Source of the DNA: Acholoe squamosa
Taxonomy: Eukaryota; Annelida; Polychaeta; Phyllodocida; Polynoidae
Assembly (NCBI GenBank): GCA_949317995.1
Contig: OX439036.1
Coordinates: forward strand, 7,110,356-7,174,355
Length of the DNA: 64,000 bases
Direction: 5' to 3'
Position numbers and translations under genes: made by a program. Shown piece by piece: positions 53,150-64,000 of the stretch. A model generated the notes under the pieces. The model was given only the letters and a program-made list of their open reading frames with translations. It ran no database searches and had not been told where the DNA came from. Within the stretch, counting starts at the first letter, position 1; each line of letters begins with the position of its first letter.

Positions 53150-53612
53150 ACCCATCCTGACAAAGTGGTTCGGAAGTCGCACATAGGAAATGTTTAGATA
53201 CTGCCATATTCATTTACAGCTCATCAAGAGCTTTCATTTGGTATATAACACTTGCATATATGAACCCGGCTTCCCTCTGTGGATCTTCTAGCAGTAAATG
53301 TAGTCGGATTGATTAATAATAGATTAAACTGAGATAATCAACATATTAAATATATAATAAATCATAAATGCTATATAATGCCTATGTAATTCTCTACAAC
53401 CACAAAACCTAAAACTATGTCTTTCGGGCTTTTGGGGCTTATTTTCACTTTAGGAAGCAAGGATTCTAAAAGATATCTACCCATAAGTTAAAAAAATGCT
53501 AAAATGTCAATTTTGAAAAAAATGATATTTTTTACACTATCCCACTTGAAAAGGCTATATCTAGGCTTCTAAATGTGCGACTTCAGTACCAATTTGTAAG
53601 GATGGGTCACAT
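53150..53612. mobile_element. MITE with ~40-bp terminal inverted repeats
   Basis: The left end ATGTGACCCATCCTGACAAA and the following ~20 bp (to GAAGTCGCACAT) match the complement of the right end (ATGTGCGACTTC to GATGGGTCACAT) with about five mismatches over 40. Flanks ATGATAT and ATGATAG could be an imperfect target duplication. No ORF; superfamily not assigned. Confidence 0.75.
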
Positions 53613-53779
53613 ATGATAGAGCTATGGGTCTTCACAAAGACATTGATGGCATATAGGCTATATATGTTACATGTACTGGGACTAGGGACCTTAAAGCACC
53701 CTGCACTAAGGGCCTTTTTTGTAGATTGTGTCACATATAACAAACTCCCCAACCTCCATTCATGTTTGGTGATCAGAGG

Positions 53780-54610
53780 AACAAACCAAAATTGGGTATC
53801 CTGAGGCATTGGAAGTGGCTTAGAATTCCAAGCATAACATCGCAAAATAGATAAACTTGATTTTTGCAGTGCGCAAAAAGAAAAAAACTGCAAAAAAACA
53901 CTCTTTATAAATGGCCAAAGGCTGTATCATATTTGGGGCCACTTTTCTTAATGACCTTCACCCATTTCATGTACTCATTTCATGTACTCATCTCTAATCA
54001 ACAGTTTTCCAGCTGTTTTTGATGAAACATGCATTTTGGAGGGAAACTTGCCTACTAGACATGGTAGCAAGCATGCTCAAAATAACCAATCCACTTTCTT
54101 TCCCCCACAATTGGGTATCCTGAGGCATTGAAATTGGCTTGGAATTCCAAACAGAACATTACATAATAGATAAAACTTGATTGTTGCAGTGTGCCCAAAA
54201 ACTGCAAAAAAAATGCTCTATATAGATGACCAAAGGCTGTCTCATATTTGGGGCAAATTTTCTTAATGACTTTTACCCATTTCATGTCCTCATCTGTAAT
54301 CAACAGTTTTCCCGCTCTTTTTGGTGAAACATGTATTTTGGAGGGAAACTTGCCTACCAGAGATGATACTACCCATGCTCAAAATAACCAATCCTCAAGC
54401 ATTGGAATTGGTTTGGAATTCCAAAAGTAACATTGCATAATTATTATAACTTTACACTCTATAGATTAAACTTGATTTTTGCAGTGCACCCAAAGATGGT
54501 GAAGACTGAAGACATTGTCTTCATCTTTCTTCACAGTTTTTCCCGCTCTTTCATTGAAACATGCATAAATATTGGCGGGAAACTTGCCAACTGGACATGG
54601 TAGCACCCAT
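53780..54610. repeat. ~310-bp tandem repeat, three diverged units
   Basis: Units start near 53790 and 54110 with TTGGGTATCCTGAGGCATTG, and near 54395 a shorter one lacks the first part. Shared blocks include AACTTGATTTTTGCAGTG, GGCCAAAGGCTGT and GAGGGAAACTTGCCTAC. No coding function evident. Confidence 0.8.
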
Positions 54611-54619
54611 TCTGAACCA

Positions 54620-55950
54620 CAAATCAGGGACCGTTAGACTGGCAGCTAAAATCTTGATACCAATTTCAACCCCTTACAAGGTTTTTTTATGTGGTGTGTT
54701 AAAGGGACAATATATCACTATTATTGATAGATTTATTCTGATTTAAGAGCCATTGTCACAGACACTTCAAAGAGTAAATTTCTACACTCAACTGACTGTA
54801 GCAAAAAATTTTAACCAACATCCACCCAAACTGATATAAATAGATAGGATAGGCATATTTTTTTTTCTATGGCTAAAGGCCAAAACCATGGTTTTCTGGC
54901 ATTTGTACACTTTTTTCCTGACACTTACTCATACACCATCTATATGATGTTCCCATGGTCAGATGAAAGATCATTGCACATCATCCCTAAAATATTGTCT
55001 ATAGAGCTTTGTGTAGAATTATGTGCAGAAATATGTGTGTCTGACTGAGATGGAGTATTTCTCCTTATGAGGTAGAGTGAAGGCTTCCCCTCCCAGAGAA
55101 CATCTGGCAATCATTAGTCAGATAAACATCACACTACAGCAGAGATGACCTAGTTACCATAGTAACCAGGGTTTCAGTATACAAGAATACAACTTAAGTA
55201 AGATCAACTTTATAACTGACATTTGGGGAGACCTCACAAAGGTGACATATATAAAATTATGTGTGTGAATATTACATGGATACAACCTCACAGGGCCAAC
55301 CTAGGTATATCTGGTGTGTCTGAACCCAACATTGACAGAACCCCCTCTGTGTCTATTAGTGACAAGCCATCAAACACCACAATGATTATACCTGAGATGC
55401 ACTTTATGTCCTTCTTTGACTAAAAATCAAATTGACTACAAAACACATTTTATGTTTTCTAAGAATGTACAAAGCTGTGAATGGATAAATGATTGTGTGT
55501 AGAGCTATTAGGATTAGAAAAACTCTTATTATCTTGTCAGCAAGCCTGTTAGTCTTATAATATCTATGATATGGCCCTTTTCACCATCTCAGTGCTAGTT
55601 TACAAATGCATTGTGTGTTGTGTGTCTTTGCCCTTATGAGGTTCAGTACCAGCAGAGGGATGGTTGAAACTTCACCCCTTCCCCAAGGAATATCTGCCAC
55701 TCATTAATTAGAAAAACATGGGTAATATGACTCAGTATGCTGGGGTCATTTAACTGCAGCTAGTTAGCTTTACTATGATGGGGGCATGTTTATTCCTTCA
55801 ACCTATGGGCATTATCAATAGCTTAAATTAAAAAAAAATTCTAGATTTCAAGTAATGTTCATAATCCTACATTGTGAGTACCTCATAAGAACAGGTTGTG
55901 CATAATTGTGTGTCTTATATGGAGTGTATATGAAAGTATCCTTCCCTCAC
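54620..55950. other. No gene seen; scattered CCTTATGAGG motifs
   Basis: AT-rich sequence with occasional GTGTGTCTGACTGAGATGG and CTTATGAGGTA elements, such as near 55060 and 55635. I see no genes. Confidence 0.5.
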
Positions 55951-55964
55951 CCTACATGGACAGA

Positions 55965-56215
55965 TTTACATGGATAGAACCTCATAAGGAATATCCATGT
56001 ACTGGGTGTGTCTGATATGAATAGACTTCATAAAGTATATTGATGTACTGTGTGTGTCTGATATAGATAGGACCTCATAAGGAGTACCCTTGGACTGTGT
56101 GTGTCTGATATGGATAGGACCTCATAAGGAATACACTTGTGCTGTGTGTGTCTGACATGGATAGAACCTCATCAGGAGTACCCTTGTACTGTGTGTGTCT
56201 GACATGGATAGGAAT
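55965..56215. repeat. ~57-bp minisatellite with CCTCATAAGG core
   Basis: Units of GTGTGTCTGATATGGATAGG followed by ACCTCATAAGGAGTACCC and TTGTACT. A further block of the same units is at 57540-57690, separated by the inserted elements at 56213-56915. Confidence 0.8.
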
Positions 56216-56343
56216 GTAATATATAATGAATAGACTTGCACTTGTCGGATTCAGGGGGTGATAGAAGCATGAGCCGGAGGCGAATGCCTCTATCAAACCC
56301 ATGAAGCCAACGTGTGCAAGTCTATTCATTACATATTGCATAT
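56213..56343. mobile_element. Small foldback element
   Basis: AATGAATAGACTTGCAC near the left end and its complement GTGCAAGTCTATTCATT near the right end are the core of ~35-bp imperfect inverted termini around a ~60-bp GC-richer loop. It interrupts the minisatellite. Confidence 0.6.
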
Positions 56344-56915
56344 ATAACATGGTTTCCACCATTAATTCTAAGTATTTACCCTTAAAATGGATAGAATCCA
56401 TTGTTTTCTTTTTGGAGTCGACAAGACATCCCTCCACCATCTTGGTTTCATGTTAACATATGGTTAAGCTGGCGACCTCCTGCAACTCCCATTCTCGTAG
56501 ATCTACTACTGCGAATACGTTGAGACAGAGCTGCGCCAGTCTATAGCCTAATCCATTCTGTACACACCAGGCGGTGGCACCTGTAGTGTTGAGAGAATGG
56601 CGAACACGCATGGCCAGTCGCCCGCTTCGAATTGTTATGATTTTTTTATGTTAAATTCAGCCATAATATAAAGTAATCTACCCGACAGAAAGTTAGAATA
56701 ACATGTAAAGGATATACTGCTGAAATTATTTTGTCAGATTTGGTCTATAATCTTCAAAAATGGAGAATTTACTTTCGTGTCAACTCGTTGTCAAGGTATG
56801 TCCGCTCCACTGTCAATTTTGGGTTCTTATATCCCCAGGTATCAGAACTCATATTATCCATTTTAGGAACTGAAATCAGTGCCTAAACTCGATAACCATG
56901 TTATATGTGTCCAGC
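56340..56915. mobile_element. Possible MITE with short inverted ends
   Basis: ATATAACATGGTT at the left and AACCATGTTATAT at the right are perfect complements and bound ~570 bp without coding content. It directly abuts the foldback element. No clear target duplication. Confidence 0.45.
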
Positions 56916-57539
56916 CAAGGCAAAAGGGTCCCCCCGAGGGGAAAAGTCAATTTCTAAATTCAGGTCATGAGCTTTTCAATGATGTATTACATAAGAAAAT
57001 ATCTCTTCTAGTTTATGAGTTATGGGTCTAGGAATTTGGGTGATCACTGACCTATCGCTATCCCAAATAACCTCTAACTTGCATATTTCCCGAGATAACT
57101 CGAGATTAGTATAAGTATGCATAATTATGCAAATAAGGAAAATTATCATATTCTTTAAAATCATTTTCTCATAGAATTTGACCTAGAAATAGGATTTTTA
57201 CCATTTTTTAAGTACATTCATTCCTGTGAGTGGGGCTATCAATGGTCCTTTTTATTCCTCTATTTTGAGTGGAAATCTTGTTTCCATGGCAACACATATC
57301 AACAAATACACTGATTTATGCCCTGAAATTCCCTAAAAATGTTCTATTTGCATTCTAAATTTGGAAGGTTTGGACTAAAAATGGAAATTTCCCTTTAGGA
57401 CTATTGAAATCCTCATGAAAAACTAGTATAATAGAATTTTCGGTCTAGTTTCCCCTTTTTAAGCCTTAGTGGTGTCCCCCTGGTGGTCAGAATTGGTACT
57501 AATCCCCCTTGGACAGTCCATTTAGCTTGCTGGCTCACA

Positions 57540-57690
57540 TATGACCTCATAAGGTGTACCCGTGTACTGTGTGTGTCTGATATGGATAGGACCTCATAAG
57601 GAGTACCCTTGTACTGTGTGCGTCTGATATGGATAGGACCTCATAAGGAGTACCCATGTACTGTGTGTGTCTGATATGGATAGGATGGTG
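57540..57690. repeat. Minisatellite block, CCTCATAAGG type
   Basis: Three units of the 55965-56215 family. The stretch 56916-57539 before it holds no gene that I can support, nor does 57700-58340. Confidence 0.75.
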
Positions 57691-58344
57691 AGGTTCATTG
57701 ACATGAATAGGATCGTGAGGTTCATTGACACATTTTTGTCCTAACACAGTAATAAAGGTCATACTACTGAAAGGTTATCTCTCTATATCTATGTTAGACA
57801 GACACTGTCATCCTATCTATGTTAGACACACAGTTATATACAACTCCTTGTGAGGTTATATCAATATAGGGCATCACACAAAGGTGGTCTTTGTGTTGAA
57901 TAACTACTCAAAGGTTGATGTTACTAGTTAAACTGAAAAAATACAAGGACAACAAAAATATTCTGCAACTACTGCGTTCCATATTCATGAAATATTGTAT
58001 TATAATTCCAGACAGCCTGCTGTTTGGAGAGAATGTGGATATATTGTTGTAGATTGACTAATAACTGTAGGTAAACCAGGCAAAATTGATACCATTGTAA
58101 CTTAGAGACTCTTAACATACACCTTTTGCAAGATAACTTTGATAGAATGTAAGTCCCATATCTAACAAATTGGGTATGTTAGTATGGCAAGTTAGTAGCT
58201 CTCAGTCTACATGTCAGAGTTATCTAGTGCAGGAGGTAATCGGATACTGTGTTTATCTATAGACAACCTGATGGTGTGTTTCCTTATATTGCCTGGGGTG
58301 CCCTTATGAGGTATTGTGGCAGGACAGCAGGTGGGATAACTACC

Positions 58345-59899
58345 ATGGCACAGAAGAGCCACCTAGTGAGTGTGTGTGGAACCACTAAGAATACTGTGTT
58401 TGACTGGGTTTACTAAACACACCTAAACACAATATTAAACACACTTAATGCCTTGTGAGGTCTTGACTCAAAAACTCAGAAAATTAGTTTTATGACCTAA
58501 AATGCCCAAATAAGGGCATTTCCTTGTGAGGTTACCTCACAAGGATGAAGTACCTCATAAGGTATCCCCATTCCCGTAGAGTACCTCATAAGGTCCACCC
58601 ACACACCCACACACACACACACACACACACAAAGAAATGCATAGTTGAGATATTTATTTCTAACAAAGTCTTTTTTTTTTATTTATCTCTCAGCCAGCTC
58701 TGAAAAGGAAGAAGACACGTAGGTCGACCCTAACAGCTCTGCTTGCTGAGGAGAATACTCCACCACAGCGTTCATCAGCAGGCGTATGCCCACCACCACA
58801 GGAAGGTGACGAGGACGTTTGGACCCATGATGTACCCAGTGATGACGATGTATTCACACCTCCTAAGAAAAAATCTGTGAAGGCTTTGGTGTACGAGGAT
58901 AAGGACGACGACGAGGGTGAGGACGACGCTGACTGTGAGACTGAAGATGAGACTGCAATAGTAGACCCACCAACTCCTCAACCTAGTGTTGCTAGGGGTA
59001 GACCTGTTAAGAAAGGAAAAGCCCAAGTCCGAGAAGCCCCACGGCCATCTACTCCGCGCCCCTCTTCGCCCTCAGTGGGAGCGGCGGTAGCAGCAGCTGC
59101 AGCGCCCTCTCCACAGCGTCCATTGCAACGATCACCCACTCGTGCGCCGGTACCTGCAGCAGCAGCAGCAGCAGCACCGGTACCAGCAGCTGAAGGTCCC
59201 AGTGTTCCCGCCACTCCGCCACGTAATGCTCATCATCCTGTGGGCCATAAAAGTGACGCCTCCCCGGTAAAGGTGTCAACCCCCAGTCCAAGGCCTAGGG
59301 CTAGTAACTTCACAGCATCTCCACAGCAGACTGAATCCATGGTGAGGGGCCCAAAAAAAGGGTCTGAGGTCCTGTGCTGGTTAGAGCCTGAGTTCATTCG
59401 TCGTGGAGTACCCCGACCCTACAGGTAAGTTAGGTCATATTTTTTCTTTTATCTTATTCAGTTGTTTAATGTTACATGATTCGATATTTTAACTGAAAAA
59501 ACTGTGCTGCTTTACATGAAAGAGTAATTCATTAGAAACTGGTGTAAGATTCATACATAATAACATTTATTATAAGTATATTTAAAGGTAAATAGAAAAA
59601 GAATTTACTGTTATATCATATGTATAGATAATTATCATATTGATTTGAATATTAATTCTAAATTTTTTTTCAGAAAATGCATCCTGGTGGACGCTGACTT
59701 CATCGGAGAGCCGCTCATTTCCATATATACGGTACTGAGAGTGGAGACTGCCGGTGATCCTGAAGATCCAGACTCGGTCCTGTGGCAGCCAATCAAGAAA
59801 GGAGGATCGGTTCTGACTGTTTACCAGTGGAAGACACTTTGCGACAATGTCGAGGTCGTAGATGCCAAGCTGCAGGAGTTGGACACTGGAGACTACTGA
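58345..59899 (+). CDS. Three-exon gene, acidic/Ala-Pro-rich protein with possible PC4-like C-terminus
   Basis: Proposed exons 58345-58365, 58694-59424 and 59674-59899, 325 codons in all. ATG sits in ACCATGG. Donors are GTGAGT and GTAAGT; acceptors follow T-rich tracts (TTATCTCTCAG, TTTTTTTTCAG). Phases are 0 and 2 and the frame is kept across both introns. The protein has a basic start (KRKKTRR), an acidic stretch (DKDDDEGEDD), a long Pro/Ala/Ser-rich linker and a compact C-terminal segment (about 240-325) with LISIYTVLRVE, an LWQPIKKGGSVLT strand-turn-strand and YQWKTLCDNVEVV helix. That layout resembles the PC4/p15 single-strand-DNA-binding coactivator fold; this is my inference. Exon 1 is short and the least certain part. 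It lies upstream of a Polinton-type PolB and could be a host gene or element cargo. Confidence 0.6.
58500..58631. repeat. CCTCATAAGG cluster and (CA)n within intron 1
   Basis: Copies of CCTTGTGAGG, CCTCACAAGG and CCTCATAAGG are followed by a CA run (58598-58631). Mirror-like arrangement of the cluster at 6244-6400. Confidence 0.7.
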
Positions 59900-60020
59900 T
59901 CACAACTCCCAACTTATATACATCGGCTAGACACCCCTGGCTGCAAGGGTGAGAGATATTATAGAACGTAGTTCATATCAGATATTTGTATTCTTTAGAT
60001 TTTTTACACAAGTATGTGTT

Positions 60021-60773
60021 ATGGACAAGCTTGAAAGCACCACAACATTTAATGACCTTCCTCTAGATATAATATGGAAGCTCGTTGTATTATTAGAGCA
60101 TGATAGAAACAGTCTGCACAATTTTAGTTTAGCATATGTGAAAGCACGGTCTGTCTTAAACAGAAATTCTACCTAGAGGTATTTTATTAAAAGGCGATTT
60201 CCAACTCTTCAACCTTGGGGTGAAATAGAAGAATTCATTAATAGACTTAATTACCTTCATGGGTTATACCACAGGCTTTATGATATATGTGAAAGTTTAG
60301 ACGCTATACACAATCATATAGGAGCTAACCTATATCGAAGGTTGGGGACACTCCTCTCTGAAAATAAGTGTTACGGTAGATCATGTGACCTGTTGCTCAT
60401 AACAAAAAAATTAATAGTGAGCCTCATAATTTTCAAAGTGTATTCCGATAAAAGAGATCTTCACTATCTTCTACAGTCTAGAAGGGGTATTAGAATAGGG
60501 AACAGTTTAGACTGGGGTCACATAAAAACCTTGGAATCTGAAGAGAAAATATCTCTATATGTAGTTTATTCTGGAAACTCAGAACATTTCGAGAATTTAA
60601 TTCTGCCAGTCCTTTTCAAACCTGAACAATTTGGACGTGACGTTGACATTAAATTCAAGGAGCTTTTTTTTGATGTCCTCATTTTAGAATTGAGGAGGTA
60701 TTTTGAACCTTCAGCCACAATCAGACATACTTTCAGAAAAGATGTTTATGCTTTGAGATGTGATATATTCTAG
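60021..60773 (+). pseudogene. F-box-like protein ORF with one in-frame TAG
   Basis: ATG at 60021 opens MDKLESTTTFNDLPLDIIWK, and the following ~25 residues (VVLLEHDRNSLHNFSLAYV) fit the F-box pattern of an LP motif, two helices and a Val/Leu-rich end. F-boxes recruit Skp1 of SCF ubiquitin ligases. At codon 52 there is a TAG (60174-60176). The same frame then runs open for 198 more codons to the stop at 60773, with no other lesion. It is either a recently killed gene, a suppressed stop, or a sequence error. The C-terminal part has no domain I recognise. It lies between the PC4-like gene and PolB. Confidence 0.45.
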
Positions 60774-60919
60774 CTAGCCAATTGCTGCACATGTATAAGA
60801 GATCTATACAGAACAGACCCGACTGTAAGAGGTATATACAGAGATATAAATTCTCTCAGTCATACTGATTTTAAAAGGTTGAAGGACCTCTAGAGTTTGA
60901 GGAGTAAATTAGATCAATC

Positions 60920-63900
60920 ATGTTTTCCTGTCCTACATGTGGAAAAAGCTATAAAAGACTCCCTTTTCTGAACAAACATGTTAAAACTCATGAAGCTGAC
61001 AATCATGAGGATCTTAGCAAAGATTCAGATACATATAAAAGATTTGCATGTCGTTTATGTCCAAAACGATTTGCTAAAGGTAGCAATCTTAATTTACATA
61101 TGGAGAGACGCCATGGACCCTCAAGATCTGAGGGTGGAAGTGTCGCCAGTAACAGCGGTGACGAGGGTGACGATAGGGATGGAGGTGAAATACTAGATAA
61201 GGGGTTAGGGACTGAAAATCTATATTCTCTGAGACGTATAAAGGAAGAGTTCTCTAAGAAGTTTCAGGTTAGGCACACTGTTTATACTTTTAGACTGGAA
61301 ATGAATGTAAAATTCAAATCTATGCAAGATGTTCTATCACGGCTCTTTGATGTATTTGATAATCTGGTAAAAGAGTTATCTGAAAAATTTGGTTCTGAAG
61401 ATTTAGTCAGAATAACCATAGACAGTCGAGATATAGACTACCCTATTCTCATTCATTTCAACGCTGTTTCTAATCTAAGTCCTAGAGATATAATGACTGA
61501 GATAGACAGGGTACTACAGAGTTTCAGTGTATTCAATTTGAACAAAGGGTGCACTATATCTGTAACGCATGTAAAAATGCCTGTAGGATCAGGCAGAGAG
61601 TCAATATCTCATTTATTCAAGACAAAAAGGTGTGTAATATATATAAAGAACAAAGACAGCACTTGTGCTGCTAGAGCCTTAGTGGTTGGTAAAGTTCTAG
61701 CTGACAGCAGTGGTAACCGTTATAACAGTGCAGTGAAAAAGATTTGTTCAAACCGTGCTTTACAACTGAGACTGGTGAAAAAATTGTACAAGGCTGCAAA
61801 AGTCTCCTATGACACCCCCATCACAATCTCAATGTTCCCCAAATTAGTTCGTGCACTGAAAGGGTACAGAGTTATCGTTGTATCAAAAGACCATCTTAAT
61901 TCTCTTATCTATGACAACCGTGTAAAATCACCCAGGACTATCAGTCTTATCATTCTGATGATCATTATGACGTTCTTACTAGCCTCCCGGCATTTTTTGG
62001 TAGATCTCATTTCTGTACTAGCTGTTATGCAAGTACAAAAATTTTTTATCAGCATACATGTAAAAACATATGTAAAATGTGTAGACATGAGCATGAAACA
62101 CATGATGATGATGATCATAACCATGACACTGAATATGAATGGGTGTATTGCGTAAAATGCAACAGAAGTTTTAAGGGGATAGAATGTTTTAACCTTCATG
62201 TAAAAAAGTACCCCCGGCGTCGATCTTTTAAGAAAAAGAAAATGAGGAAATCTGTATGTCAGACCTATTACAAATGCCGGACATGTAACATGTTTCTGAG
62301 GAGGAAAAATAAACTGCTTATAGAACAAGGTGTATCTCGACGTCATGTCTGTTATATGAAGGTATGTGGTGTATGTCATGCTGAATACAATGTGTTAACT
62401 GATCACACATGTTACATTCAGAAGGTTGACCAAACTCCTAAACCGGGTTCTAGGGATAATGAAGTATCCAGATACATTTTTTTTGACATAGAGTGCACAC
62501 AAGATACAGGGAAACATGTTCCTAATCTATGTATAGCTGAACGTACATGTAAAGTGTGTATACAGTCAAGACAGGCCGAGCAGAAATTTGAAGGCAATAC
62601 AGCCTGTTCTAATTGCGGCGTTCACCAGCATGTATTCTATGGGGAGGGTTGTGTAGACAAGTTCTGTAAATGGGTTCTAACTAAAGCACACACTAATGCA
62701 CGTATAATCTGTCACAATTTCCGTGGGTATGACTCATATTTTATTCTGACCTATATCTATGCAAATTCGTTGAAACCCAGTGTAATATATAATGGAGGGA
62801 AAATTATGAGTCTTAAAGTACCGCCATATAACATCAGATTCATAGATTCTCTGAATTTTCTGCCTATGGCGCTGTCTAAAATACCGGGTACATTTAACCT
62901 TACAGAGCTCCGTAAGGGATTCTTCCCACATAGATTTAACACTGAAGCTAACCAGAATGTAGACCAGTGTGTTTTACCCCCTATGAAATATTATATACCT
63001 GAAAACATGAAACCTGCTGTATATAATGAATTTTCAAAATGGTATTCTGACAACCTCAAAAGCAATTTCAATCTGAAAGAAGAATTAATCTCATATTGCA
63101 AGAGTGATGTCTATATTCTGCGTCGTGGGTGTTTAAAGTTCAGGGAAATTTTTCTTAATGTCTCAGGGAAGTATGGTATAGATCCTTTCAAAAAATCCCT
63201 TACTATAGCGTCGGTGTGCAATCTTATTTTCAGAACATTGTTTATTAAAGAAAACACCATCCCTGTGGTGGCTCATCATAAACCTTATGATAATCACTCA
63301 GTCTCTAGCATGCAATGGTTAACTTACATAGAAAAATCTCAATTGATCGCTTTAAGGCATGCCAGGTCAAAAAGAGGGGAGTTTCAGGTAAGGGGTGTGA
63401 AGGTGGACGGGTACCATTCAGACACTCGTACTATATATCAGTTTCATGGCTGCTTTATTCATGGTCACTCCAAGTGCTACCCTGGAGAGCTTTATAATAG
63501 TTTTTTAGGTAAAAGCATGGGTGTTTTGTATAAAAATACTATGGAACGTGACAGAATTTTGAGAGAACTTGGCTACACTCTCCATGTTATGTGGGGGTGT
63601 GGGTTTGAAGAACTACAGAAAACAGAACAATACATTTCTAAAATGAGAGGGATCATGTTTGTTGAACCTTTACAGCCTAGAGATGCATTTTACGGTGGGA
63701 GAGTAGACACTACAAAAACACACTATAAATGTGAGGAGGGAGAGAGAATAGATTATTTAGATTTCACTAGTCTGTACCCTTATGTAAATAAATATTGCAG
63801 CTACCCTTGTGGTGAGCATCGTGTAATCTCCTCTGACAAATGGGGTGATAATGTCGACATAGAACCTGTAGAAGGTCTGATAAAATGTTCTATCATCCCG

Positions 63901-64000
63901 CCACGTAAATTGTATCACCCCCTTTTGCCTATGAGATACAAAGGTAAACTATAGTTCACTTTGTGTAGAACTTGTGTGATAATAGCTGATGGTATATATA
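60920..64000 (+). pseudogene. polB: Polinton/Maverick-type protein-primed DNA polymerase B, 5' two thirds
   Basis: Begins MFSCPTCGKSYKR with two C2H2 fingers (about 3-25 and 44-67), then a region (KDSTCAARALVVGKVLAD) typical of the N-terminal part of these polymerases. A one-base frameshift lies near 61935. The second frame continues YDVLTSLPAFFGRSHFC, a Cys/His-rich module, exonuclease motifs FFDIECTQ, HNFRGYDSYF and YCKSDVYIL, and polymerase motif A YLDFTSLYPYV. A TAG at 63952-63954 interrupts it, after which FTLCRTC, a conserved continuation, stays in frame to the window end. Function would be protein-primed replication of a linear element. No integrase, protease or capsid genes are in view; they may lie beyond 64000. 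Confidence 0.85.

Noticed and set aside
6244..58631. One giant element bounded by (CA)n plus CCTTATGAGG clusters in opposite orientation
   Set aside because: The clusters are only motif-similar, the CA runs are on the same strand at both ends, and related motifs are scattered between them; no shared terminal sequence or target duplication.
58877..59428. Single-exon ORF starting at GTG 58877
   Set aside because: The frame is open upstream to a splice acceptor at 58693 and ends at a donor at 59424/59425; the three-exon model explains it better.
1..64000. tRNA or rRNA genes
   Set aside because: No cloverleaf with A and B boxes or rRNA segment was recognised by eye; an automated scan was not possible.

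Overview
The window is animal nuclear DNA and most of it is transposable elements. It has long intergenic stretches, consensus spliceosomal introns, di- and minisatellites, and element families found in aquatic invertebrates and lower chordates: a Ngaro/DIRS-type tyrosine-recombinase retroelement, env-bearing Gypsy elements, APE-type LINEs, piggyBac-like MITEs, and a Polinton/Maverick-type DNA polymerase. The species cannot be fixed from sequence alone; a marine invertebrate or basal chordate is my best guess.

Layout. (1) 1-5720: a plus-strand LINE endonuclease fragment is split by a Ngaro-like element (111-5208, coding on minus). The element keeps its split direct repeats and encodes gag, RT/RNase H and tyrosine recombinase. 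(2) 6240-18800: repeat-dense host background. It holds an ~81-bp minisatellite built on CACACAGTGTGTG, segmental duplications, two TTAA-flanked MITEs, an ~82-bp tandem repeat, and a solo LTR (14856-16100, 4-bp duplication GGAG). (3) 18805-48415: an env-bearing Gypsy element on the minus strand, with a second element of the same family (24234-39639) inserted in it. Each copy has ~1.3-kb LTRs and the 4-bp target duplication ATAT. Gene order on minus is 5' LTR, 20-bp minisatellite leader, gag, pol, a small ORF, F-type env, AT-rich iterated 3' region, polypurine tract, 3' LTR. (4) 48420-58340: degenerate repeats, a broken minus-strand LINE (50060-53090), MITEs and minisatellites. (5) 58345-64000: a three-exon gene with a C-terminal segment resembling the PC4 fold, an F-box-like ORF with one in-frame TAG, and the N-terminal two thirds of a zinc-finger-bearing Polinton-type PolB (one frameshift, one TAG), running off the window.

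The two Gypsy copies carry different lesions. The inner one has a nonsense codon in gag but a full-length pol. The outer one has a full-length gag but a G-to-R change in RT motif A and a frameshift at the pol C-terminus. Env is broken in both, by different mutations. All of this is read by eye from the bases and translations; no database search was possible.
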